Both the position numbers and the translations under genes were made by a program. Positions 49,692 through 57,685 of a stretch of DNA of 57,685 nt are shown piece by piece. This DNA is from Verrucomicrobiia bacterium (GTDB taxonomy: Bacteria > Verrucomicrobiota > Verrucomicrobiia > Limisphaerales > DSYF01): contig DASTWL010000009.1 in NCBI GenBank assembly GCA_035765895.1, positions 1 through 57,685 on the forward strand, in the 5' to 3' direction. Positions within the stretch are counted from its first letter, which is position 1; each line of letters opens with the position of its first letter. The notes beneath the pieces are model-generated. The model made no database searches. It had not been told where the DNA came from and was given only the letters and a program-made list of their open reading frames with translations.

Positions 49692-50096
49692 ATGCCCCAA
49701 GCACCCGTTGAACTCACCGAGGCTGAATGGGCGGTGATCAAAGCCGTCTGGGAAACTGAACCCTGCACCGCTCCTGCCATTCAGGAAAGGCTTCACCCAC
49801 AGACGGCCTGGACCTATTCCACCGTGCGCACGCTCATGGACCGCATGGTTGGCAAGGGGCTGCTGACGGCGGTCAAGGAACGGCACGTCACACTTTACCG
49901 TTCCGCTGTGACGCGCGCCCAGGCGCAAAGGGGAGAACTGCTCTACGCCCTGAAGCACGCGTTCAACGGTGCGCTGGCTCCGATGGTTCAGTGCCTGCTC
50001 GAAACCGGGGATGTTTCACGGGACGAACTCGACAAGCTCAAACAACTCATTGCCGAGCACGAAAAGACGCGCGGCAAAACCGGAAAGAAATCATGA
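49692..50096 (+). CDS. BlaI/MecI/CopY-family transcriptional repressor
   Basis: The 134-residue winged-helix protein has the BlaI opening 'LTEAEWAVIKAVWETEPCTA', the recognition region 'TAWTYSTVRTLMDRMVGKGL' and a helical C-terminal dimerisation part. In this family a paired M56 metallopeptidase receptor triggers cleavage of the repressor. It overlaps the M56 gene by four bases (ATGA). Two matching operators lie upstream. No beta-lactamase gene is in the window, so the regulated target may be the M56 protein itself or something elsewhere. Confidence 0.9.
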   Translation: MPQAPVELTEAEWAVIKAVWETEPCTAPAIQERLHPQTAWTYSTVRTLMDRMVGKGLLTAVKERHVTLYRSAVTRAQAQRGELLYALKHAFNGALAPMVQCLLETGDVSRDELDKLKQLIAEHEKTRGKTGKKS

Positions 50097-52633
50097 ATAC
50101 CCTGTTGCAATGGCTGACTGCACCCGGCTGGGTGCTGGTGGTGAAGGCCTTGTTGCACTCGTTGTGGGAGGGCGCACTGGTGGCGCTGGTGCTGGCGATT
50201 GTGTTGCGGCGGGTGGGCAACCCGGCGGTTCGTTATCGGTTGGCGCTGGCGGGAATGGTTGTCGTTGTCGGGGCGACCTTGGTGACATGGGGGATATTAA
50301 ACTCGCCTCGATCGTCCCAACTCGGCGCCGCCCCAGCAGGGGCTGCCGACGCGCCCGTTATCGGGAGCGCGGGGCCGGTTAAAACCATTGTGGTGGTTGC
50401 GGTGCAGACTTCGCCGCCACCCTCACTCCAATGGACCACGTGGCTGGCGCTGGCTTGGGTGGTGGGCGCGAGCGTGATGCTGGGCCGGGCGAGTGTAAAG
50501 GTGGCAGGTGCAGAACAGTTGCGTCGCGCCAGCCGACCGCTCCAGGACGAAGTTGTCGACGCCCTCATTCGCGAGGTTAAGGCCGCAGTGAACCTGACCC
50601 GGCGGGTCCGTGTGGCGGTGACCGACCGCCTCACTTCGCCGGCAGTGGTGGGGGTGCTGGAGCCGACGCTGATTCTGCCGCTGGCGTTGATTACCACGTT
50701 TTCACCGGAACAACTGCGCTTCATCCTGCTGCACGAACTGGCGCACATCCGGCGCGGCGATTATCTGACGAACCTGTTCCAGTTGTTTGCCGAGGCGCTG
50801 TTCTTCTTCAATCCGGCCGTCTGGTGGCTCAGTCACCAAGTCCGCCGCGAACGCGAAGCCTGTTGTGACGCCCTCGCCATCGAACTCAGCGGCGCGCCGG
50901 CCGATTACGCGCGCACGCTGGTCAGCGTGGCGGAAACCATGTTGAACCCGGTGCTGGTGGCCGCGCCCGCGTTCGGAAATGAGCGCGAGCCGTCGTCGCT
51001 GGCAGACCGGGTGCATCGGGCCATGGTGCCCGGCTATCGACCTTCATTGCGTCTCACGTGGCGGGCGATGCTCACGGCACTCGTGCTGGGTGTTGGATTG
51101 TTGGGACTGCTCGCGATGGGGGCGCGAGAGACAGTGGCCGCCACCACTTCATTGCTCGGCACGAATCAACTCACGGAAGCGACGGGATCCGATACGGCGC
51201 AGCGACCTGAACGAGCTACAGATTCACAGCCCCTCCGAGCACACACAGACCGGCAGAACATCTTTGGGAAATTGAAAAATATCCGGTTGCCGCGGGTGGA
51301 ATTTGACGGTGTGTCCTTGGCCAAGGTGATCCGCTTCTTGAATGAGACGACCCGGCAAAGCGATCCGGCTGGGCAAGGCGTGAAGTTCACCTTGGCGGAA
51401 GGGGCAAAACCAGCCGCCGGCGCCAGGGTGGATCCCGCCACGGGGCTTCCGCTTGAACAGCCGGGCGGCGGCGCCATTGATCCGACCACGGGTCTGCCCT
51501 CAACGTCCGGCATGGCCGGCGGTTCATCGCCGGGCTCGGCAGTTATCACGGTCACGCCTGCCCGAAATGACATTTCTTTGCAGGCCGCGCTGGACGCAAT
51601 CGTGCGCGGATCGTCGGTGCCGATCAAATACTCGATTCTGGAGGATGGCGTGTGCTTTTCGGCTGCCGCGGCCAAGGGCGCACCGCAGCTTTACGTCCGC
51701 ACCTTCAAGGTGGACACAAATGCGCTCGCGCTGGCGCTGGGACGCGTCGGACCGGAGGCAAAGGTGAATCCGTCCGTTGCGTTGCATGAACTTTTCAGCA
51801 AGCTCGGCGTCGATTTCCAGCCCCCGAAAACATTGTTTTACAACGAACGTCAGGGGCTGGTCATCGTTCGGGCGACGCAGGCGGACCTCGACATCATTGA
51901 GCAGGTCGCTCAATTGCTGAATCAGACGCCGCCGCAGGTGAACATCCGGGCCAGGTTTGTGGAGGTGCCGGAAGATGTGTGGGCCAGACGCGGGCTTGGA
52001 TTTCTCGCCACAAGTAATCGGGTTGCTTCATTTACCGCTGTCATACTGCCAAAGCAGGCTGTGGAATTATTGGAACTATTGGACCGGGAAAATGGAGTCA
52101 GAAATCTTTCGTCTCCCTCCATAACCACATTGAGTGGCCGGCAGGCACAACTTGCGATGGGCACTTTTGGAATTGCCGCAGCCCGTATCAATCCAATGGC
52201 TTTGACGCCGCCCGGCATTCTGATCACGAACGGAAACGATTTGTCGCTTTATCTGACTGATACGAACTCGATTAAAGACGGCCTGACGCTTGATGTCATT
52301 CCGTCGGTCAGCGCGGATGGGCAAACCATTGAACTGGCAACCACCACAACTTTTAATTCATTTATTGGTTACGATGAGCCGACCAACTTCGTCACCATCT
52401 ACACCAATGGCATAGCTGGAAAGCTTGGCGTTCCGCTGCCGAACCAACTGAAAAATCAGATCAAATCAACTGCTGTCGTTGCAGATGGCCAGACAATGGT
52501 GCTTGGCGGCGCCTTATCGGCAGAAGACCACACGGCAAGTAAAGTTAAACGGACGGGAAAAATGCAGCTGCTCGTCTTTGTCACCCCCACCATTATTGAC
52601 CCGGCGGGCAATCGGGTTCACCCGGACAAATAG
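50093..52633 (+). CDS. M56 (BlaR1-like) metallopeptidase fused to a secretin-like domain
   Basis: The 846-residue protein opens with membrane helices. The M56 zinc peptidase domain follows: 'LHELAHIRRGDYLTNLFQLF' with HELAH at 214-218, then 'RREREACCDALAIEL' with the third ligand Glu. A further membrane segment lies near 325-345. In place of a penicillin-binding sensor domain, the C terminus has STN/N0-like segments (about 400-440 and 490-520) and an N1-type repeat (about 538-610). A secretin-type beta domain ends it: 'VNIRARFVEVPEDVWARRGL', 'LSSPSITTLSGRQAQLAMG', 'VVADGQTMVLGGAL', 'LLVFVTPTII'. Secretins form outer-membrane pores; fusion to M56 is unusual. Signal and substrate are unknown. 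Confidence 0.85.
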   Translation: MNTLLQWLTAPGWVLVVKALLHSLWEGALVALVLAIVLRRVGNPAVRYRLALAGMVVVVGATLVTWGILNSPRSSQLGAAPAGAADAPVIGSAGPVKTIVVVAVQTSPPPSLQWTTWLALAWVVGASVMLGRASVKVAGAEQLRRASRPLQDEVVDALIREVKAAVNLTRRVRVAVTDRLTSPAVVGVLEPTLILPLALITTFSPEQLRFILLHELAHIRRGDYLTNLFQLFAEALFFFNPAVWWLSHQVRREREACCDALAIELSGAPADYARTLVSVAETMLNPVLVAAPAFGNEREPSSLADRVHRAMVPGYRPSLRLTWRAMLTALVLGVGLLGLLAMGARETVAATTSLLGTNQLTEATGSDTAQRPERATDSQPLRAHTDRQNIFGKLKNIRLPRVEFDGVSLAKVIRFLNETTRQSDPAGQGVKFTLAEGAKPAAGARVDPATGLPLEQPGGGAIDPTTGLPSTSGMAGGSSPGSAVITVTPARNDISLQAALDAIVRGSSVPIKYSILEDGVCFSAAAAKGAPQLYVRTFKVDTNALALALGRVGPEAKVNPSVALHELFSKLGVDFQPPKTLFYNERQGLVIVRATQADLDIIEQVAQLLNQTPPQVNIRARFVEVPEDVWARRGLGFLATSNRVASFTAVILPKQAVELLELLDRENGVRNLSSPSITTLSGRQAQLAMGTFGIAAARINPMALTPPGILITNGNDLSLYLTDTNSIKDGLTLDVIPSVSADGQTIELATTTTFNSFIGYDEPTNFVTIYTNGIAGKLGVPLPNQLKNQIKSTAVVADGQTMVLGGALSAEDHTASKVKRTGKMQLLVFVTPTIIDPAGNRVHPDK

Positions 52634-52657
52634 GCGTTTTCGTCATTCGCCTGATGC

Positions 52658-53626
52658 TTAGCGGAGGGCCGGGGTGTCGGCCGTGATTGCGACACGCTGG
52701 CGCGGGGGAAAAATCCGCCACACGCCGGCGAGCAGGCTGCCGATGACGGAGTGAAACACCGCTGAGATGGCGCACGGGGTTGCGGTGGCGGGCAGGGACG
52801 CGAAACTCGACTTGGCGAGCACGGCGCCAAGCCCGGAATTCTGCATGCCAACTTCGATGGCGACCGTGCGCCGGATGGTTTCCTCGTAACCGAACACCCA
52901 CGCGAAGCCCCAGCCCAGCGCAAAGCCCAGGGCGTGCAGGAGAAAGACGGCCAGCAGCAGGCGGCCGCCCGATTCATGGATGTTGCCCGCCTGCTGGCCA
53001 ATGATGCTGGCACAAATCAGCGTGATGAAGATCACGCTGACCAGTGGCGCCGCCGGCAATCCGAAACGCACCACGCGCGGGGCGAATTGATTGAGCGCCA
53101 GCCCGAGGAGCAGCGGCGCCAGGACCACCTTGACCGTGTCGAGCAGCAGGCCCAGTGCATCCACGTGCACGTAGGCGCTGGCCAGCAGCTTGGTGAGCAA
53201 TGGCGTCATCACGACGGCGGCGAAGGTTGAGCACATGGTCATCAGCACCGACAGCGGCAGATTGGCGCGCGCCAGGTAGGTCACCACGTTGGAGGCGGTG
53301 CCGCCGGGACAGCACGCCACGAGAATCAGGCCGACGGCGAGCGGTGTCTCCAGCTTGAGCAGGTGCGCCAGGCTCCAGCCGAGGAAGGGCATGATGAGGT
53401 ATTGCGCGAAGAACCGGGTGGCCACGGCGCGGGGCAGGGTCAGCACGCGGCGAAAGTCGGCCACCTTCAGCGTCACGCCCATGCCAAGCATGATCATGGC
53501 GAGGCCCCACGGAATCCACTGCTTGTCAAACCAGGTGAAGAGCGCGGGGCGAAACAGCGCCGCGATGCAGGCGAGCAAAACCCAGAGTGGAAAACAATTC
53601 GTGAAAAGAGTGAGGACGCGCGTCAT
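52658..53626 (-). CDS. Bile acid:sodium symporter (BASS) family transporter
   Basis: The 322-residue protein has nine or ten membrane helices and the BASS-family blocks 'IMLGMGVTLKVADFRRVL', 'VGLILVACCPGGTASNVVTY' and 'VAIEVGMQNSGLGAVLA'. The GTASNV and EVGMQNSGLG motifs form the sodium and substrate site. BASS proteins import organic anions with sodium. Substrate unknown. The minus-strand group continues with the CoA-binding protein nine bases upstream of its start. Confidence 0.9.
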   Translation of the reverse strand: MTRVLTLFTNCFPLWVLLACIAALFRPALFTWFDKQWIPWGLAMIMLGMGVTLKVADFRRVLTLPRAVATRFFAQYLIMPFLGWSLAHLLKLETPLAVGLILVACCPGGTASNVVTYLARANLPLSVLMTMCSTFAAVVMTPLLTKLLASAYVHVDALGLLLDTVKVVLAPLLLGLALNQFAPRVVRFGLPAAPLVSVIFITLICASIIGQQAGNIHESGGRLLLAVFLLHALGFALGWGFAWVFGYEETIRRTVAIEVGMQNSGLGAVLAKSSFASLPATATPCAISAVFHSVIGSLLAGVWRIFPPRQRVAITADTPALR

Positions 53627-53635
53627 GTCGCTTCG

Positions 53636-54004
53636 TCACATCTCCTCGGGCGACATGCCGATGCCCACGATGCTGCACGCCTGGATGACGTTCAAACCGA
53701 GGCGTTCGGCTTCGGCCAGCACGGCGTCCGATTCCGTTCCCGGATTGAGCCAGAATTCATCGCAGCCCTTCGCGGCAATCGCCGGCAGCACTTTCAACAA
53801 CACCGGCGGCGGGAGATACACGCTGATCAGGTTCGGTCGCCCCGGGACATCGGCGATGCTGGCGAACGCCGGCAGTCCCTCGATTTGCGCCTCTTTCGGG
53901 TTCACCGGATACACGGCGTAACCCTGCTGCACGAAGGCGCGCACGGCCTTGTTGCCGAACTTCGCGCGGTCGGCGGAGGCGCCAATGATGGCGATGGACT
54001 TCAT
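53636..54004 (-). CDS. CoA-binding domain protein (YccU-like)
   Basis: The 122-residue Rossmann-fold protein matches the CoA-binding family: 'IAIIGASADRAKFGNKAVRA', 'FVQQGYAVYPVNPKEAQIEG', 'PNLISVYLPPPVLLKVLPAI' and 'GCDEFWLNPGTESDAVLAEA'. Length fits the single-domain YccU type. The function in the cell is poorly defined. Six bases separate it from the FlbD-like gene, so co-transcription is likely. Confidence 0.9.
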   Translation of the reverse strand: MKSIAIIGASADRAKFGNKAVRAFVQQGYAVYPVNPKEAQIEGLPAFASIADVPGRPNLISVYLPPPVLLKVLPAIAAKGCDEFWLNPGTESDAVLAEAERLGLNVIQACSIVGIGMSPEEM

Positions 54005-54010
54005 GGGCGG

Positions 54011-54244
54011 CTAATCGCGGTTGGCCGCCACGCCGCTTTCGAGGATGCCGTTGGCAATCCGCGCCGCTGCCAGCTGCTCGATCATCGTGGCGATGTCCTC
54101 CGGGCTTTCCTCGACGGAAAACAACAGGCCGCCGCTCAAATGCACCGTGGTCGTCCGCGACTCGGTTTCGATGTAGTTGATGTGTTCGCTGTTCAGCAGG
54201 ATTTCCCCGCCCTTGTTGATGCGATTGAGTTTGATGAGTGGCAT
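54011..54244 (-). CDS. FlbD-like small protein
   Basis: The 77-residue protein reads 'MPLIKLNRINKGGEILLNSE', then 'HINYIETESRTTTVHLSGG' and 'LLFSVEESPEDIATMIEQLA', the pattern of the FlbD family (I/L-K-L-x-R-L-N ... N-x-x-x-I-x-x-I-E-x ... V-x-E-S), named for small proteins in flagellar operons. No flagellar gene is in the window. Verrucomicrobia and planctomycetes have stand-alone members; the role outside flagella is unknown. The C-terminal 15 residues extend past the family core. Confidence 0.75.
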   Translation of the reverse strand: MPLIKLNRINKGGEILLNSEHINYIETESRTTTVHLSGGLLFSVEESPEDIATMIEQLAAARIANGILESGVAANRD

Positions 54245-54257
54245 AAGCGAATTTGGC

Positions 54258-55430
54258 TCAGTTGACCGGATTTTTCCAGACGTAGCGGAACATCAGCACG
54301 CGCAGGGCCGCGGCCAGCGGAATGGCCAGCACCCCGCCCAGCAGGCCGCCCAGCAGCGTCGTCCCGGCCATTACCGCGATGATGATGGCCAGCGGGTGGA
54401 GCCGCATGCGGTCCCCCATGATTTTCGGCTGGATGACGAAACCTTCCAGGGTCTGCACGATGGCGAAGACGGCAAGCACGAGCAGCGGATGCAGCAGGTC
54501 GCCATATTGCACGAACGCAAGCACCAGCGCGCTGCTGACGACGACGAACGCGCCGATGAACGGGATCATCGTCAGAAACACGGCGACGAAGCCGATCAAA
54601 AAGGCGTAGCTCAAACCGATGGCCAGGAAACCGATCGTGTAAAGCACCGCGTCGCACAACGCCACCAGCACCTGGCCGCGGAAGAACGCAATCAACTGGT
54701 CGTTGATGGCGCGAATGACGAACGTGACCTCGTCCTTCAGGCTGGAATCCCGCAAGGGCAAGTAGGTGGTCCAGTTGGCCACGATGCCGCGCTTCTCCAG
54801 CAGGAAATAGAACGCGTAAACCGGGATCAACGCGAGGCCGGCGAAAATGCCAAAGAGCGAAAGCGCCTTGCCGAACTGATTGCCCAGCCACGCGCCGATG
54901 CTGGGCAGCGCCGAGGTCAGCACCTTTGACACGGAGGCCAGCGTGTTTTTATCCCACGCCGGCGGTGTGGGTTCGCCGGATGGTTCGCCGTCGGCCGGCT
55001 TGGGCAGCAGCATCGGCAGCAGGCGTTTCACCAGCGGGGGTGGATCGTGGGCAAATTTTTCGAGGCGTTCCTGCAACTGGCCGCTCATCTCGTGGGCTTT
55101 GCCGGCGAGCTGGGTGGTTTCCACCACCACCCGCGGCGCCACGCTGGCCAGCACGCCAAGGAGCAGTCCCGCCGCCACAAAGAACACCAGCACGATGGCG
55201 CGGGTGCGGGGAATCCGCCGGTGCTCCAGCCAGTCCACGACCGGATCAAGCAGGTAAGCCAGAACGCCCGCCACGGCCAGCGGCCACAACACCGGCGCGA
55301 GCAGGCCCAACGCCTGGCCCAGTCCCCACACGGCCCCGACGATCACGCCCACCAACGCCGCCAGCGCCAGCGCGGACAACGCGAGCCATGCCAGTCGCCG
55401 CTGGCCTTCGGAGGGAATCGGAGCGCTCAT
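54258..55430 (-). CDS. AI-2E family transporter (PerM/YdiK type)
   Basis: The 390-residue membrane protein has about eight helices with the family blocks 'APVLWPLAVAGVLAYLLDPV' and 'IPFIGAFVVVSSALVLAF', a central periplasmic region of about 110 residues, and the C-terminal 'EGFVIQPKIMGDRMRLHPLA'. Members export autoinducer-2 or act as antiporters. Which of these applies here is unknown. The gene lies 13 bases upstream of the FlbD-like gene on the same strand. Confidence 0.88.
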   Translation of the reverse strand: MSAPIPSEGQRRLAWLALSALALAALVGVIVGAVWGLGQALGLLAPVLWPLAVAGVLAYLLDPVVDWLEHRRIPRTRAIVLVFFVAAGLLLGVLASVAPRVVVETTQLAGKAHEMSGQLQERLEKFAHDPPPLVKRLLPMLLPKPADGEPSGEPTPPAWDKNTLASVSKVLTSALPSIGAWLGNQFGKALSLFGIFAGLALIPVYAFYFLLEKRGIVANWTTYLPLRDSSLKDEVTFVIRAINDQLIAFFRGQVLVALCDAVLYTIGFLAIGLSYAFLIGFVAVFLTMIPFIGAFVVVSSALVLAFVQYGDLLHPLLVLAVFAIVQTLEGFVIQPKIMGDRMRLHPLAIIIAVMAGTTLLGGLLGGVLAIPLAAALRVLMFRYVWKNPVN

Positions 55431-55458
55431 GGTTTTGGGTGCGGGAATCCGCCCGGGT

Positions 55459-56274
55459 TCAACCTTGGCCCAGGCGTCTGGCCTTTTCCGTGGCGGCGCG
55501 CACCGCGTTCATGACGGCGCCGCGCAAATTGCCTTTCTCCAGTTCGTGAATGCCCTCGATGGTGGTTCCGCCGGGGCTGGCGACGGCGTCCTTGAGCACG
55601 CCCGGATGTTCGCCGGTTTCCAACACCATTCGGGCCGCGCCGAGCACGGTCTGCGCCGCCAGCCGGGTGGCCAGTTCGCGCGGCAGACCGGAGGCCACGC
55701 CGCCGTCGCTCAAGGCTTCGATGAACTGGTAAACATACGCCGGGCCGCTGCCGCTCAGGCCGGTCACCGCATCGAGGAGCGATTCCTTCAACTCCGCCGC
55801 CACGCCCACGGCGGACATCAGCCGCTGGGCGAGGACGGCATCCGCAGCCGTGGCGGCCTGGCCGCGCGCGAACGCGGATGCCGAGGCGCCGACCAGGGCC
55901 GGCGTGTTGGGCATGACGCGGATCACGCGGGCCTGCGCGGGCAGGGCGGCTTCCAGCTTGTGCAACGGCACGCCGGCGGCGATGGAAATCAACAAATGCC
56001 GGCGGGTAAACAACGGGTGAATCTCCCCAAGCACTTCGGCGGCCTGTTGCGGCTTGACGGCAAGAATGAGGACGGACGCGGCGCGCAGCACGTCGGCATT
56101 GTGAGGGCAGATTTTGGCGCCCGTGGCGGCGCCAAAGGCCTTGCGGGCGGCCGGCATCACATCGCTGGCGAACACCTGGCCTGGCCGCACCAGTCCGGCC
56201 CTGATGAATCCCTGCGCCAGCGCGGTCGCCATGCGGCCGGCGCCGAGAAAACCGATGGTCAATTTGGCTGCCAT
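55459..56274 (-). CDS. proC: Pyrroline-5-carboxylate reductase
   Basis: The 271-residue protein performs the last step of proline synthesis with NAD(P)H. It has the Rossmann start 'IGFLGAGRMATALAQGF', 'VLILAVKPQQAAEVLGEI', the 'RVMPNTPALVGASASAFARG' block, and the catalytic-domain signature 'ALSDGGVASGLPRELATRLA', 'SPGGTTIEGIHELEKGNLRG'. Length is normal. The ATG at 56274 is chosen because the glycine motif starts eight residues later. It leads the minus-strand gene run. Confidence 0.94.
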   Translation of the reverse strand: MAAKLTIGFLGAGRMATALAQGFIRAGLVRPGQVFASDVMPAARKAFGAATGAKICPHNADVLRAASVLILAVKPQQAAEVLGEIHPLFTRRHLLISIAAGVPLHKLEAALPAQARVIRVMPNTPALVGASASAFARGQAATAADAVLAQRLMSAVGVAAELKESLLDAVTGLSGSGPAYVYQFIEALSDGGVASGLPRELATRLAAQTVLGAARMVLETGEHPGVLKDAVASPGGTTIEGIHELEKGNLRGAVMNAVRAATEKARRLGQG

Positions 56275-56399
56275 GGTGCCTATGTAGCACGCACCCGCGG
56301 TGCGCGGAAGGCAAAACGGCGCGAACCGCGCTTGTTTTGGCACTGGCTTTCACGGAACGCCTGTGCTTTTTTCAGGACGGAACCCATTAACAACCACGA

Positions 56400-57191
56400 A
56401 TGAAAACCATCTTCGACCTCCACCCCAAACTCTTCATTGGTGTCGTTCATCTCAAGCCGCTTCCCGGTTCGCCCCGCTGGCATGGAACCATTGAAAATGT
56501 CATCAACAACGCCGTCGTGGATGCCACCGCGTATGACCGCGGCGGTGCGCACGCGCTGTTCATCGAGAACTTCGGCGATGCACCGTTTGCCAAGGGACAG
56601 GTCGGACCGGAAACCATCGCCACGATGGCAGTTGTGGCCCGGGCCATCCGCGAGCACACCAAGCTGCCGATCGGGTTCAATGTGCTGCGTAACGATGCCC
56701 GCGCCGCGCTCGCGCTTTGCGCCGCCACCGGCGGCAGCTTCATCCGTGTGAATGTCCATTCGGGCGCGATGATCACGGACCAGGGCATTATCGAGGGCGA
56801 TGCGTATCATACGCTGCGCTACCGCCAGCAGATTTGTCCGCACGTGCAGATCCTGGCCGACGTGCACGTGAAGCACGCGGAACCGCTGGGGGAAGCAGGC
56901 ATCGGGGACACGGCGCGTGAAACCATCGAGCGTGGCCTGGCCGACGCCGTGATTGTCTCCGGGATTGGCACCGGTTTTGCCACGGACTTCGGGGACGTGG
57001 AACTTACGCGTCGTGCCCTGCCGCACGGCCGCATCCTGATCGGCAGCGGCGTGAACACCCACAACTGCGCGGAATACCTGCGGCACGCCGACGGTTTCAT
57101 CGTCGGCAGCTCCCTCAAGTTCAACGGACGCCTCTCGGCGCACGTCGATCAGAAGCGCGTGGCGGCCCTGGCCAAGATCGTGGGGCGCTGA
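56400..57191 (+). CDS. BtpA/SgcQ-family TIM-barrel protein
   Basis: The 263-residue protein has 'LFIGVVHLKPLPGSPRWHGT', 'GGAHALFIENFGDAPFAKGQ', 'LPIGFNVLRNDARAALALCA' and 'VSGIGTGFATDFGDVELTRR', the BtpA family blocks. In cyanobacteria BtpA is needed for stable photosystem I; SgcQ is in a sugar operon of E. coli. In this organism the function is unknown. It is divergent from proC and is the last full-length large gene of the window. Confidence 0.9.
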   Translation: MKTIFDLHPKLFIGVVHLKPLPGSPRWHGTIENVINNAVVDATAYDRGGAHALFIENFGDAPFAKGQVGPETIATMAVVARAIREHTKLPIGFNVLRNDARAALALCAATGGSFIRVNVHSGAMITDQGIIEGDAYHTLRYRQQICPHVQILADVHVKHAEPLGEAGIGDTARETIERGLADAVIVSGIGTGFATDFGDVELTRRALPHGRILIGSGVNTHNCAEYLRHADGFIVGSSLKFNGRLSAHVDQKRVAALAKIVGR

Positions 57192-57203
57192 ACGCCGCGC
57201 GGC

Positions 57204-57395
57204 TCAGGCGGCGATGGCAGATGGGCGGTTGAGGCGGTTTAGCAACTGTTGCAACCCCGCCTGTTGCGTTTTGAGGACGCGCTTAAACTCGGCCCGGTCC
57301 GTGTGGAGGATTTCCAATTCCAAATCGCGGACCCGTCGCTCCAGCGTTTGTGTCAGGAGCCGCTGCTCCTCACTTGTTAATTCCAACTGGCACAT
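57204..57395 (-). CDS. Small coiled-coil hypothetical protein
   Basis: The 63-residue, highly charged protein is probably one or two long helices ('LTSEEQRLLTQTLERRVRDL', 'LKTQQAGLQQLLNRLNR'). It has no cysteine cluster, signal or membrane segment beyond the start. The ATG at 57395 is chosen since upstream sequence is Pro/Gly-rich. No family is recognised. Confidence 0.55.
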   Translation of the reverse strand: MCQLELTSEEQRLLTQTLERRVRDLELEILHTDRAEFKRVLKTQQAGLQQLLNRLNRPSAIAA

Positions 57396-57510
57396 GGTTG
57401 CCTTTCCCGGTGGCGCTGTTTTGGCCGGCCGGTCCGGACCCCTTGCCCGGCCCCATTCCGGCCACACCAATCTACGCCGGTTTCGCCCGAAACCAAACCG
57501 GGCCGGCTGC

Positions 57511-57685
57511 TCAATCGAAATCCGAACAGCTCATGAAGTAATGACAGCGGGGGCAGCGCAGTTTGCACTTTTCGTTGTGCAGTTCGTGACCGCACCGTGG
57601 ACACCAGCGCCAGTATTCGCCGTTTTGATCGGCGCCGGCCGGGCAGGCGTCCGGCCCTTCGCGGGCCGGCTGCGAATCAGGGGTT
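57511..57685 (-). CDS. Zinc-ribbon small protein, C-terminal part (partial at the window end)
   Basis: Reading the minus strand from the window end gives an open frame without a start, ending in 'YWRWCPRCGHELHNEKCKLR' then 'CPRCHYFMSCSDFD' and a TGA. The six cysteines and two histidines form two zinc-binding knuckles of a small conserved protein type common in planctomycetes and verrucomicrobia. Its 5' end lies outside the window. The function is unknown. Confidence 0.7.
   Translation of the reverse strand, partial: TPDSQPAREGPDACPAGADQNGEYWRWCPRCGHELHNEKCKLRCPRCHYFMSCSDFD

Noticed and set aside
1-57685. tRNA, rRNA and CRISPR arrays
   Set aside because: I looked for T-loop-like GTTCGAATC segments with acceptor pairing, for rRNA landmarks and for regularly spaced direct repeats, and found none convincing; a dedicated search could still find a tRNA.

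Overview
The window reads as chromosomal DNA of a GC-rich member of the Verrucomicrobiota, most likely the Pedosphaera/Limisphaera-type lineage (subdivision 3). This placement is inferred from content, not from a marker search. The supporting content is: ECF sigma factors paired with zinc-ribbon Ser/Thr kinases, a prepilin-like protein with an H-X9-DG motif, secreted Hcp-like proteins, the CPxCGHELHN-type zinc-ribbon protein at the right end, the three-subunit SdhCAB type, and dispersed repeats of the kinds common in these genomes ('CAAAGAACGCAAAGAACGC', 'ATTAGCCCGGGG...CCTACCCCGGG', and hairpins built from CCCTCACC and CTCTCCCC).

Layout. 1-2370: end of a YfhO-like membrane protein, then malate dehydrogenase. 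2500-11913: a signalling block with two very large membrane Ser/Thr kinases, two ECF sigma factors and a small lipoprotein. Three sites here share the element GTAAC-N15-C(T/C)TCTG. 11981-24918: a prepilin-like protein and a deoxyribose-phosphate/aldehyde block (deoC, full-length ALDH, half-length ALDH, divergent second deoC, two DUF3185-like proteins). This block is interrupted by an AT-richer island at 13640-17970 and by stress/envelope genes, a secreted astacin-like protease and an oxidoreductase. The island holds a Z1-type helicase, a 147-residue unknown protein and a divergent DNA methyltransferase. It lies between two long inverted repeats and next to a RhuM-family gene fragment. 24912-34870: housekeeping and envelope genes (glycosidase-like protein, MscS, ThiE, PfkB kinase, RNase III, two secreted Hcp-like proteins, Dus, ABC ATPase). 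34919-38744: dnaA with a DnaA-box-bearing upstream region, glnA, and a candidate structured small RNA ending in a strong terminator. 38751-45109: amidohydrolase, prolyl oligopeptidase, Tex, HAD phosphatase. 45248-49530: sdhCAB with an ORF6N-domain gene inserted between sdhA and sdhB. 49619-52633: a BlaI-type repressor, paired operators, and an M56 (BlaR1-like) metallopeptidase fused to a secretin-like domain. 52658-57685: BASS transporter, CoA-binding protein, FlbD-like protein, AI-2E family transporter, proC, BtpA-family protein and small conserved proteins.

How parts may work together. The two ECF sigma factors probably read the shared GTAAC-N15-CTTCTG element ahead of the kinase genes, giving a sigma/kinase feedback circuit. 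DeoC plus the ALDHs would split deoxyribose-5-phosphate and oxidise the acetaldehyde. BlaI and the M56 protein overlap by ATGA behind two TACA-nn-TGTA operators, a standard protease/repressor arrangement with a new C-terminal module. The Z1 protein, small protein and methyltransferase form the best candidate for an undescribed or poorly described defence unit. All functions are read from sequence motifs only; no database search was possible.
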